DNA of 23,368 nucleotides from Haplomitrium mnioides (lineage: Eukaryota; Marchantiophyta; Haplomitriopsida; Calobryales): assembly GCA_049999725.1 (NCBI GenBank), contig JBNGIS010010665.1, positions 1-23,368 on the forward strand, read 5' to 3'. The notes under the pieces are model-generated. The model saw only the letters and a program-made list of their open reading frames with translations. It was not told where the DNA came from and made no database searches. Positions 8,641 to 17,795 of the stretch are shown here, in pieces; within the stretch, counting starts at the first letter, position 1, and each line of letters opens with the position of its first letter. Position numbers and translations under genes: made by a program.

Positions 8641-9815
8641 TGAAATGCCGCTTGCTCTTTGGCGGTCGATTGAAACTTGACCTCCTTGCCCAACAGATCT
8701 GTAAGTGGTGTAGCAATATGTGCATAACAATTGATGAATCGTTGATAAAAACTTGCCAATCCATTGAAGGCTCTAATGTCCTTTGCCTTTTTTGGTGTTG
8801 GCCACTCAGTAATAGCTTTGATTTTCTCTTCTTTCATCTTTATACCATCGGCACACACCTTGTGCCCTAAGTAAGTAACCTCTTGCTTCCAAAATTTGCA
8901 CTTGGATCTCTTACAATAAACCTTCCAATTGCGCAATCTTTGCAAAACTTCTTTCAGATGAATACGATGTTCAACTTTAGTTTTGCTAAAAATAAGAATG
9001 TCATCCAAGAACACCAAAACTGAATTATCCAATAACCCATCAAAAATTCGATGCATTTGATCCATGAATATAGCCGGAGTATTAGTGAGACCAAATGTAA
9101 GGACCTTCCACTCAAAATGTCCATACCTCGTACAAAAAGATGTCTTTGGCACATCACTTAGCTTGATAAGAGTTTGCCAATAGCCACTTCAAAGATCAAG
9201 CTTCAAAAAGAACCATGCACCACTCAATTGATCCAACAAATCATCAATACGTGGTAAATGATAGGCATTCTTTACGGTTTGCTTGTTCAAACCATGATAA
9301 TCAGTACAAATACAAAATCCACCATCTTTTTTTGGTACAAAGAATACTGGTGCTCCCCAAGACAAAGTACTATGCTGAATGAAATCCTTCTCAAGAAGAT
9401 CCGTCAAAGTATTGTCAAGCTCTTCGAACTCTTGCGGCGATAACCTGTATATAGATCGATTATACGGAATACTTCTTAGTATCAACTCAATCGGAAGGGG
9501 CATTCCACGATCATCTGGTAACCCCTTTGGCAAATCATCCGGAAACACATCTGAAAACTCCTTCAAGATATCATCAATCATTGAGGTTGGGAGAGATTTC
9601 CCTTCCTCCTTATTCAAGTCCACAATAGGCTTGATCCATACAGCAAAGACGTGAAACTCTTTCTCCATCAAATCATTATGCTGAACTGATTTGGGCTTCT
9701 TCATCAACGGTACTAGACACCCCAAAAGAAATTTCTTTCCTTGAAAAGTAACTTGAATTTTTCGTTTTGCCCAATCAACTTGAGCATAACAATCTTCAAG
9801 CCAAGGTAAGCCCAA
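8637..9815 (-). pseudogene. Protease C-terminus and reverse transcriptase of the chromovirus
   Basis: The first part (9815 to 9189) begins with GLPWLED, the C-terminal motif of the protease. It goes on through a linker ([12 protein letters not shown]) into the reverse transcriptase fingers ([20 protein letters not shown]), reaching FLKLDL. There a TGA (9189-9191) stands where the family has Arg (CGA). The frame continues as SGYWQ.. and the second part (9152 to 8637) with FCTRYGHFEW, LTFGLTNTPAIFM and the catalytic VFLDDILIF. It ends in the connection segment. One in-frame nonsense change thus splits an otherwise well-kept domain that would copy the element's RNA into DNA. Confidence 0.93.
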
Positions 9816-10171
9816 AATAATGTCATACTATACGGGTGCAATAATAAAATCCATAGATTCCTCATAATCTTTGCCAATCCTTAGAAGAAATAGCTTCTGA
9901 GAATGGAATACCTCATGTTTTGGCCATCGACTATAGTCACAAAACTTCCTTTGATAGGCAAAGTTGTAGCTTTAATTTTCTTTGCAAAACGTAGTGACAT
10001 GAAATTTTCAGAACTTCCACAATCCACCAACATTCTACAAGAATGCTTATCAACCATAATGTCTAGATGAAACAAGGTAATTCTAATTCTTGTAGAGCTT
10101 TTCATTCCATTGGAACTAATTAAGCTCTTAGTAAACCGCTCGACTATCTTTATTGAGGTCGGTTGTTTCAC
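9790..10171 (-). pseudogene. Retropepsin-like aspartic protease
   Basis: The minus frame from 10171 contains MLVDCGSSENFMS at about residues 47-59, the Asp-Cys-Gly-Ser form of the catalytic D-S/T-G motif, preceded by a typical strand. It ends at a stop near 9881. The C-terminal motif ([12 protein letters not shown]) lies in another frame, so at least one frameshift lies near 9880-9900, and a TAG precedes YDIILG. It would cut the Gag-Pol polyprotein inside the particle. Confidence 0.85.
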
Positions 10172-10175
10172 TGAT

Positions 10176-11049
10176 TTTCTTCTTCAGTAGTTTCCACTTG
10201 AATAAGAGCACGTGGTGGACCTTGGCGACGTGGGCAATTTGCAATCATATGACCAAGCTGTCAACAATAAAAACATCCTCCACTTTGGTGTAGACGCTCA
10301 CGATCTACATCAGTGAGTGCCACTCTCTACGCTGCATCAATCTCTATAAGTAGTGCCTCATTTTTTGGCACACAAATATTTGGTAAAGCTTGTTGTGGAC
10401 GTGGACGTGACCTAGCCTTGTTGGTCGCTAGTAGCGAGTCATATCATTTTGCCATACTCATTGCTTCTTCTAGTTGAGAGGTCTCTCTCATTGTCAGTTC
10501 TATTCTAGTGCGAGGCTTCAATCATCGGAGAAAGCGATCCAAAGCTTCTCCCTCGCCCATATTAGGAATTTGCATAATGATATTTTGAAATTGCGTGACA
10601 TAGCTCCTTACCATACCAAGTTGCTTCAATTCCGCCAAACAATCTCTTGCCACCTTAAGAGCATTCAAAACCCTAAATCTTAGATTTACCGCTTCTATAA
10701 ACTCTTGTTAAGAAGTAATTAGAGTGACAAATCCACGTTGAGCTTGCTCAATTTGATATCTCCACCAAGTCTTTGCCACTCCCTCCAACTGACTTGCAGT
10801 AAATAGAATTCTTCTACCAACCTCTCTTACATTGGTAGCCTCAAAATATTGCTCACAATCAAACAAGAAATTCTCAGATGCATCAGGAACCGTCTTCCTA
10901 TCATAAGCCTTCGGCTTGGGAAACCGCACATGACTTTCTTCTTCTTGAAAAGGTGCCCTATGCCCCATTTGTATTTGAACTTCTAGCAAGCAAGAAAGAT
11001 GTTCAATTTGTTATTGCATCGCTTGCATCCTCCCTTCTTGATTCTCCAT
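10176..11049 (-). pseudogene. Gag of the chromovirus
   Basis: The likely start is the ATG at 11047-11049, 17 bases past the primer site. Codon 13 is TAA. The capsid-like part follows (VRFPKPKAYDRKTV.., FLFDCEQYF, KTWWRYQIEQ), then a TAA at about 10708-10710 and further stops. Near 10240-10285 a CCHC knuckle is readable (CFYC, H, C spaced 2-4-4), with a TGA at 10261-10263 as the residue after the second Cys. Gag forms the particle and packages RNA. The protease is in a different frame, so a frameshift lies near 10175. Confidence 0.85.
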
Positions 11050-11065
11050 TCCACCAGAAAGAACG

Positions 11066-11079
11066 TGGCTTTGATACCA
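11066..11079 (-). other. Primer-binding site, initiator tRNA-Met type
   Basis: On the minus strand, one base past the 5' LTR, the sequence is TGGTATCAAAGCCA. It matches the complement of the 3' end of plant initiator tRNA-Met (TGGTATCAGAGCCA) with one mismatch. The position next to the LTR and the tRNA type are both usual for plant chromoviruses. Confidence 0.93.
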
Positions 11080-11080
11080 A

Positions 11081-11464
11081 TGTAAAAGAACTCAAAGAGA
11101 ACTCAAAGAGTGACTTTCAAATAAGTAATACTTCAAGACAACTCTAAAAGAGTTACACAACTCAAAGTCAATAAGCAAACCAAAGCCAAGAGTGCTAGCC
11201 AAAGCTAAACAACCAAAAAGCCAAACCGAATTGAGAAGAACTCCAGAATGAGGAGTGGGGCTAAAAAACCCTTCTATTTATACAAGAGAAGAGGGTGTTA
11301 TCCCTCTTTCTTCTCTTACAAGTCACTTCTCATTTAAGCCCTAAAGGTGACTCTCTACTAAAAGTGATTTCGAATGCAAGTAACCTAAAAGTGACTTACT
11401 ACCACTTCCTTCACTCCTCTCTATTTTCTTATAAATAGCACAACCTTATGCTTGTACTATTACA
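11081..11464 (-). repeat. Chromovirus 5' LTR, 384 bp
   Basis: In element orientation it begins TGTAATAGTACAAGC and ends TTCTTTTACA. A TATA box (TATAAATAG) is at the complement of 11274-11282. It differs from the 3' LTR at about 25 sites by eye, mostly transitions. Confidence 0.95.
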
Positions 11465-11469
11465 CAAGA
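11465..11469. repeat. Target-site duplication CAAGA, right copy
   Basis: Exact partner of 5821-5825. Confidence 0.95.
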
Positions 11470-11529
11470 GGTCCGTGGGACTTTGTGGAAACGTGGCAAG
11501 TTCAAGGTGTCTGTGGTCTTCTTTGGAAC

Positions 11530-12290
11530 CAGCTCAACGCAACGGTCAAGATTACTCGTTGAAAACGGCGTCGGACGCCACTTCCTTGGAAACGTGGTGC
11601 CCTCACACGTGTCTGGGATATTCAGTGGATATGTGGCACTGTGGAGGAGCCTCTTGGATTCTTTGGAACCAGGTCAGCCTGACGGTCCACCTTCCTTGTT
11701 GAAAACGCCGTCGTACGGCGCGGCCTCGGATTACGTGGCGCTTTGGTAGAGCCCGTTGGATTCTTTGGGTTAGAGAGGAGTCAATTAGATGGAGGTGAGC
11801 ATGGTGGTCCACCTTCCCCATTGAAAACGGTGTCGGACAGCGCAACCTCGCATTACGTGGCGCTTTGGCAGAGCTCGTTGGATTCCTCAAAACAAGGTCA
11901 GCGTGGCAGTCCGCTTTCCATGTTGGAAACGGCATCCGACAGTGCAGCCTCAGATTACGTGGCGCTTTGGTAGAGCCTGTTGGATCCTTCAGGTCAGAGA
12001 GGAGTCAACCATGGACGAAGGTCATCGCGGCGGTTCACCTTTCTCATTGACAACGACATCGAACGGCGGTCACAGAAGAAAGTCAGCCTTGACATGTGGC
12101 ACTTGGGAGGAGTCAGAGGGATCATTTGGACTTCTTTGTCCATTGGATTCTTTGGATTTAGATCCATAGTCAAAATTGGAACAAGGTCAAAGAGTTAGTC
12201 CAACTTTCAGGTTGAATACGGTGTCGGACGGTGGCAACAAAGGAAAAGTCAACAACGAGCTCTTGGTTCTGTTGGGTTATGGGGACTTGG
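11530..12290. repeat. Tandem repeat of 102-165-bp units, right arm
   Basis: Units start with GTCAGC/GTGAGC-like sequence at 11673, 11795, 11897, 12021 and 12186, with an earlier diverged unit from about 11530. Each carries GTCC.CCTTYC..TTGAAAACGG.GTCGGAC. Three units share a block TTACGTGGCGCTTTGG (about 11731, 11853, 11955). They are homologous, inverted, to the left-arm units at 3814-4715. The overlapping ORFs here are by-products of the periodicity. Confidence 0.82.
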
Positions 12291-13338
12291 ATCCGCAAAA
12301 ATCTTCGGTCTCGAATCTGCGAGATTCCTTTGGACTCATTTTTCGTAGGATTCTTTCGAACTCTATTCCGTTGGGTTCCTTGGAGTTGGTTCTGAGGGAA
12401 TCTTTGGAATCTTAGTTTGAGGGATTCCTCGGAATTGACCCCGTATGATCGTTGTACTTGGAAGCATCCTACGAATAGATGGGACAAGTGTCGCCATGTC
12501 CGGGTCCAAGCTTAATGTGAATAACTACCTTTTCAAATGGGAAGGATTCGGAGGGGCGCAAGCTTGAGGGGTATACATTGACAGGCTTTGAATTCGATCG
12601 GGTTGGTGTGTAAGCAAGCTAGAGACGTGCAAGCAATCTTGGGACAAGGAAGACACAACGAGGTAAGTCAGAAGTGGATTCCAGTGAGAATTTACATGAG
12701 GCGAGTGTACTCGCACAAGGGGCTAGTAGGGGTGGAGGTGGACGGGAGGAGTGCCGAGAATCATTGGGTGAGGAGCTCTAGAGGCTCGGGCTATCCAGGT
12801 GAACTCATCATTACGGGTGGACCTGTGGTGGAGGTGAATCGATACGGGAGATTTGAAGGGGATCCGTTTTGTTGAGAATTTGAGAGAGGCTACTGAGTGA
12901 GATCTTGAGGTTGTCTCTACATTCCCTGTGCAGGTTCATCAACCTAGAGTGCTCGGAGTGTCTTCTGGTGTTATCTTTCAAGTGGAGCTGAGAAGAGGGT
13001 AGCTGCGTTAGTGCTTGCACACTGTGGAGAAGACTTGTTCGAGGCTCAGAGGTGGAGTGAGCTACCAGCAGTCATGGGGATTGTCTTCCAGAGGTGGAAG
13101 TGAAAGAAATCTTGTTCTGAGCTTGAGGAAGTAAATCCATAGCTTCTCGCGAGGGAAGTTGAAAAACTATCTTGAAGAAAGGTGTGTGTGTGGGGATTGA
13201 AAGGAAGATTGATATGGTGAGTTGAGGAGGAGTCTGTTGGGAATATCAGCCCCAGTGGTCTTGTGAGGCCTTTGATTTTGGTGAAGTGCAATGAGTGTGT
13301 ATGGTTGTAAATGTGTATGAATGTATTAGTTAGATTTG

Positions 13339-13628
13339 AATTCTGTTATATGATATAAGAAGCAATTAGAATTAGGCTCAAATAGGTACTAGTTGTTCTG
13401 GCCCTCGAGCAGCCCTGTGAAGGAGGAGTAAAGTCCCTTGACATAGTTCTGTGACTCAAAGGTCATTGCATTCTGTTCTTGAACTCTGTTTTATTGTATA
13501 AGAACCATTCAAGACTAGAAGTAAGTAGGAGTTCTATTTGTTCAGACCTTAGGAGAACCCTTTGAGGGGGATTCAGGTCTCTTGTCATTGTTTTGTGACA
13601 AAAGGGTCATTACATTCCGTTCTTGAAA
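13339..13628. repeat. ~145-bp tandem duplication inside the right arm
   Basis: Two consecutive copies begin AATTCTGTTATATGATATAAGAA (13339) and AACTCTGTTTTATTGTATAAGAA (13482). Each ends GGTCATTRCATTC.GTTCTTGAA. The left arm has only one copy of this segment (about 2510-2670), so it duplicated on this arm or was lost on the other. Confidence 0.75.
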
Positions 13629-13936
13629 TGTATACAAGGTGGTTGGGTCCAGATTTGGGACCCTTGAATTACATTGAAGATTACCAGAGAGATACTTGGG
13701 TTTGTGTGGATGTATATTCTTGCATTGTGTGTGAATGAACAGATTGGCTAATAATATGACCGTGGAGGTGAGGAAAGGAGTGGTAAGGTAAAGAGAAATT
13801 CCTCAAAGCCTCAAAGTGATAAGTGGATAGAAGCCATCTTACAAAAGAACCTTATTTCCCTGTTTTTGTCCTCCCCTACCTTCCAAGTGGCACTTGTGAA
13901 GGTTAAGGCTTGAAATGGGGGAGCGACATAATTTTT

Positions 13937-13953
13937 TGGCACTAGAAGAAGGG
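13937..13953 (+). other. Primer-binding-site-like sequence of the outer element
   Basis: TGGCACTAGAAGAAGGG follows the GACA end of the right arm after eight A/T-rich bases. TGG at this place is what a CCA-ending tRNA requires. I cannot match the whole sequence to a particular tRNA, so the assignment is positional. Confidence 0.5.
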
Positions 13954-14134
13954 CCCAAGGTTTACAAAAACCTGAGACCAACCCAAGGCCAAGATATAAC
14001 CTTGTGCACCAAGGATCCACAGTCCAATTGTGAACGAGAATTCCAAGAAACAAGGCAACTAGTTGTGAGCCTGTTGAGGAAGTGTGGAGGAAGGCATTGA
14101 TTTGTGGGTGGAATTTTCATTGCCCAGTGCAAGG
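13954..14134 (+). other. Leader between primer-site-like sequence and gag
   Basis: No coding feature is supported. A 61-codon open frame (13915-14100) overlaps the LTR end and primer-site-like sequence and is therefore unlikely to be translated. Confidence 0.45.
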
Positions 14135-15418
14135 ATGGCAAATCCAATGCCCCCGTTTGAGTTGAGAGGCAAGTTCAAATACAAATCCTTCAAGGGGCAT
14201 TTGAAGGACAACCCCGATGCCTGACTGGATGATCTAGAGAGCACCGCGGTAGCTTATGGAGAAAGTCATGTAAAAATCAGAATCCTGCTAGCAGTCCATA
14301 AGGAAGAGGCCCAACCATGGTACAAGGATTTGCCCAACAACGTCAAGAGGGACTAGGGAGCCTTCAAAGCTACCTTCATTGCAGAGTTCACAAGAATTGG
14401 AGAGGAAATAGAGGTGCTGATCAAAATGGGTCAGCTAAGGATGAAGAAGAAAGAGTTCGTCGGGAAATTCCTCCAGAGGTTTAAGAAGGTGGCTCGAAAG
14501 TTGAATCCCCTCGCCACGGATGGGATGCTCACAATATGGTTCTTGGTAGCCCTGCCCAGGGGAATTGGGACCAGGGTGAGGCAAACAGATCCGCAGACGC
14601 TAGAGGAGGTGGTCAATGTATCCCGCTCACATGTAAAGGCTACAATCATGAGCTCTCGTAGGAAGGCCAGAGCAAAGTATGAGTCTGATGACTCTTCACA
14701 CACTTCGGATGGCAGAGAGGAGACAGATGAAAATGCCGCAACTTCCTCGGAAAGCGAGAGCGACTCGGACAGCAGTAGCTCAGAGGAAGACCGATCATCT
14801 TGAAAGAAGAAGAAGTGGAAGGATCCAAAGAAGAAAAAACATTCCAAGGAGAGGGAGGTGCATCAACGCAAGGGGGCTAGCAAAGGAAAATACAGATGAA
14901 GTGAACGCAAACTTGAGACAAACAAGAAGCAAGCGGGGAGATATCGAATTGAGGAGTTGAGCGCCAAGATGAAGGCGATGAATATCCTCCTCGCAGGAAT
15001 CAAACCGGAAGGTAGGCCCCTACCCACTATGCGAGTCCGAGTGTGGTGCATGAGATATAGCAAACATGGCCACTTGCCTTAGGAATGATAGGCATAAAAC
15101 AATACCATACACTATGTGAGGGAGGAAGCACCGAAGTATGTGAGGGAGGAAGTGGAGTACGTCATGGAAGAGGCCTTTGAGACAGTATATCAGATTAGTG
15201 AGGGGCTTCACACCATGTTGAGCAGGCCTGCAGGGGGAGCGGAGGGCCAGCAAACCAGTGGGTTGCCAATCAGCCACCCGAGACAACAATCATGGTATGC
15301 TGGAATTGTGGCCAGCCCGACCACATCTCCTCTAACTGTCCGGAATCGGAGAAGAGCGGCTACGGCCAACCTCCCGCCTTTTGCTTCCAATGCAAGAAGG
15401 AGGGGCATGTGGTGGTAT
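14135..15418 (+). pseudogene. Gag of the outer Ty3-like element, interrupted
   Basis: The ATG at 14135 opens a frame with PPFELRGKFKYKSFKG, then an alpha-rich gag domain (FKATFIAEFTRIGEE, FLQRFKKVARKLNPL, LVALPRGIGTRV). Two Trp positions are stops (TGA 14222-14224, TAG 14354-14356). An acidic Ser/Glu-rich tract (about 14680-14800) and a Lys-rich tract follow, with TGA stops at 14801-14803 and near 14898. Three CCHC knuckles are readable. The first (about 15040-15080) has lost its second Cys (Tyr) and its last Cys (TGA). The second, from 15298 (CWNCGQPDHISSNC), is intact but in another frame, so a frameshift lies between about 15100 and 15292. The third (CFQCKKEGH..) is cut by the insertion at 15419. 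Its pol is not in the window. Confidence 0.85.
15414..15418. repeat. Candidate target-site duplication GGTAT, left copy
   Basis: These five bases lie between the interrupted zinc knuckle and the LTR edge at 15419. The partner, if any, should lie beyond the right window edge, after the far LTR; it is not found at 20563 or 21314. Confidence 0.45.
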
Positions 15419-17233
15419 CGTAGCACAACAGCAACACTCCAACCCCAAAAACAACAACCCAAGATCTAACCACGCAAGATCTATATAGAAATCTGCTCTT
15501 AATTCACTTTTACCAACTTTCCAGATTCTTTAAAGAGTTCTTAAACTGCACTCTATCAGTTTAGAGATGGACCTCTCTCCACTCTAGGACTGACAACCTT
15601 TCTCCACAAAACCAAACACATAAACTACTACTACTACTTACTATAATAAAACAAAAGCCAAGAATTACTCAAATTGTATGACTTACACTTCCAGGATAAC
15701 AAAGCTGATGTACAAGCTGATTTTAAACAGAAGTCTAATCAGAGAAATTCACAAGCAACCAGTTCTCCAACTTGCTAGGAACTCTCAAACCAACTATGGA
15801 ACGACCCTCCTGATCTCACATCCAACTGTTGTTCCTCCAACCACCCACTACTCTGTTTATTTGTTGAAATGCCCACCTATTCCATAAGCACACACAATCC
15901 TGAGCACTCCTTGCTCTACTGCAACTCACCAACCAGTATCCACTGACTGATTGACCACAACAGATTCTCTCCTTAAAAATATAACAATCACAGAACAGAA
16001 TAGAACTTAAAGCATAATTGATTTGCCACTAAGCCTCCCACATATTTACAACTTGGAACTCAGAATACAAGCCCACTAGTAGGACACACTCAGGCACCTC
16101 CTGACATGCACTCCTCTAGTGCTACCTGACTGCCCTCTTCAATTGCAAACCTGCAAAACATTCACCAACCAACTCTAACTGCAAATCCTTGTTCCTTCTT
16201 CAAACTGCTCCTCATGAATCTGCAATCAACAACCATGAGTAGGGGACCTCACAGACATGAACTCTCTGTATATTTATTGAAGCACACATGTACAATGAGA
16301 CTAACCAGCAAAACAGAAACTCGCCAACAGGCTTGTACCCCCTGTCCTACTCAACTGACAATAACAGTCATTCTAATTCCAATTCAAACTAACTTACTTC
16401 TCTACACGCTAACTTCTTTACACTAAGTTTACAATAAGAACTAACAACTCACAAACCGTTCTTAAACTAAATAACTCATTTACACAAGTTTACACAGACT
16501 TCGCTCGTCATAAGAACTAACTACTAACAATTGTTCTTATGCTAACTTTCGAATTTTAACTAACTCTTCCCCTTCAACTTTGAACTTTTCAACTTCCGCA
16601 GAGTAGTCGTTTCGCCCTTTTGAACTTCCAAACTTTCAGTTCGACTTCCACACCGAAACCATAACAAATCACTGATTCGCCATTCATCTTTCCTCACACA
16701 CCTTCCCTTTCTCGCACAAAACACCGATAAGTCACCATTTCATATATCACTATTTCGCCAATCTTCCCTTCCGTTGAACTCCTCGGAAAGCAACCTTCCT
16801 AACCGGTGCTCCCCACTTCGTTATCCCCATCGGGGGTATCCCACTTCGGATCCCCACACAGACACAAAACTAAATCCCCCGTAACCGGGGTTCCCCACTT
16901 CGGAAAGCAAATCGGAACCCCCTTAACTGGGGTTCACAAAACAAAACGCGAAGCTCCGAAGCCTCCTTCGGACTCACAGACTCTCCTTCATGGGCCACGG
17001 ACCACGGACCACGCTTCCGCTCACGGACTACGGACTCCACTTCACGGACTACGTTTCCTCTCGCTTCCAATTTCTTCTCATCCCCTTAAAATTTCCAATT
17101 CCTTCCGATACCAATTATTCACACAGCAGAAATTTGTCGTCGGTCACTTCCTCGTTGATCCGATTAATTCCCACTTTATTCGCTTCCTTTCCACACATTT
17201 CCGCATCAGCCTATCTCGCACGACCATTCTTCA
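15419..17233 (-). repeat. Truncated LTR of the Tat/Athila-like complex
   Basis: It aligns base for base with 18635-20562, starting CGTAGCACAAC against TGTAGTACAGC (the terminal TG has mutated to CG) and ending ATTCTTCAC. It lacks the remaining 750 bp of the other LTR. Compared with 18635-20562 it also lacks about 100 bp (19011-19110) and about 15 bp near 16843. Open frames in it (for example 16214-16426 and 16806-17291) lack codon conservation between the LTRs and are not genes. Confidence 0.9.
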
Positions 17234-17795
17234 CCAAAAGCGCTTTATAAACTTGTCTTTCTCCCTCATCTATTTCATTACAGAGAAATAACACCTTTTT
17301 CAGGTTCCCTTGGACTTACTTGTATTGCACTATATTGTTGGTCTCTTATGTCATTATGTGTCATCAGCTGCTCCATAATCCGCTCAGGTACTTTCTCCCC
17401 TTTACCTGCAAATAATGCAAACATATCCAAGTCGCCTTATTTTCCATCACTGCATAAACTCCATTTAATAAATTGTTCATCAGTCCAACCAGAAAAAGTA
17501 GGATTGCAAACAATCAATTCCTCACAATACTCCTCCATTAAGTGAGCAATTGGCGTATCATCCTCCTGTAACCACAATTCTGGATTCTCATCAGCTTCTT
17601 CTTCAGATTATGAAACAGACCCATCATATTCTCCAGACTATTCTAAGGTATACTCCTCCACTGTCTAAGTTTCTCCTTGATATGGAGGTTCTCCCTAGGA
17701 TAGTATTGCCTTGGGTTTAGTTCCAAACCGGATTTCTCTTTTTCCCCAATCTTCAACTACTTTGGCTTGATATAGCCAAGGCTGTCCCAGTAAAC
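17234..17795 (-). pseudogene. Protease C-terminus and linker remnant, fused to gag by deletion
   Basis: On the minus strand one frame reads GQPWLYQAKVVEDWGKREI, the C-terminal motif of a Ty3 protease. It continues through an acidic linker (about 17620-17420: EADENPELWLQEDDTPIAHL, then FSGWTDEQFIKW) and on to PREPEKGV near 17290, with about five in-frame stops. The catalytic Asp part of the protease, the reverse transcriptase, RNase H and integrase are all absent. The sequence passes into LTR sequence at 17233. The left LTR lacks its own 5' end and polypurine tract at that point, so a deletion from this linker into the LTR explains the join. Confidence 0.72.

Larger units (their letters stand above)
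5826..11464 (-). mobile_element. Reina-like Ty3/gypsy chromovirus, complete but decayed
   Basis: A full-length element on the minus strand with two 384-bp LTRs, a CAAGA duplication on both sides and, in element order, initiator-tRNA-Met primer site, gag with one CCHC knuckle, protease, reverse transcriptase, RNase H, H2C2 zinc finger, DDE integrase and chromodomain. Without the inserted solo LTR and its extra target copy it is 5115 bp, short for a plant Ty3 element. The size, short LTRs and chromodomain fit the Reina clade best; this clade call is an inference. A weak purine-rich tract (GGCGAGGA) precedes the 3' LTR at about 6212-6219. All domains are recognisable but several carry stops or frameshifts. 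The two LTRs differ at about 25 of 384 positions by hand count, without indels. Confidence 0.95.
11470..13928 (+). repeat. Right arm of the large inverted repeat, probable 5' LTR
   Basis: This is the reverse-complement counterpart of 2217-4958, interrupted at its inner end by the chromovirus; its first part is 5521-5825. Excluding the insertion the arm is about 2.76 kb, close to the 2.74 kb of the left arm. The outer end is GGGGGAGCGACA at 13928, followed after 8 bases by TGGCACTAGAAGAAGGG, placed like a primer-binding site, and then by a gag in the same orientation. This makes an LTR the best reading. The inner (5') end is not certain: several array units begin TGTC and could be the TG end. 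Confidence 0.7.

Noticed and set aside
11448-12487. Many open frames of 60-110 codons on both strands
   Set aside because: They overlap in several frames within a tandem repeat and have no recognisable domain.
2217-13928. A giant-TIR DNA transposon (MULE or foldback type)
   Set aside because: No target duplication is seen outside the two ends, no transposase lies between them, and the right end is followed by a primer-like site and gag. Kept only as an alternative.
13915-14100. A 61-codon frame as the gag start
   Set aside because: It begins inside the LTR end and runs over the primer-site-like sequence; the recognisable gag domain starts at the ATG at 14135.
16214-17291. Plus-strand frames in the truncated LTR, with near-duplicates at 19527-20635
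   Set aside because: They lie in LTR sequence, antisense to the element, show no domain, and differences between the two LTR copies change the frames freely.
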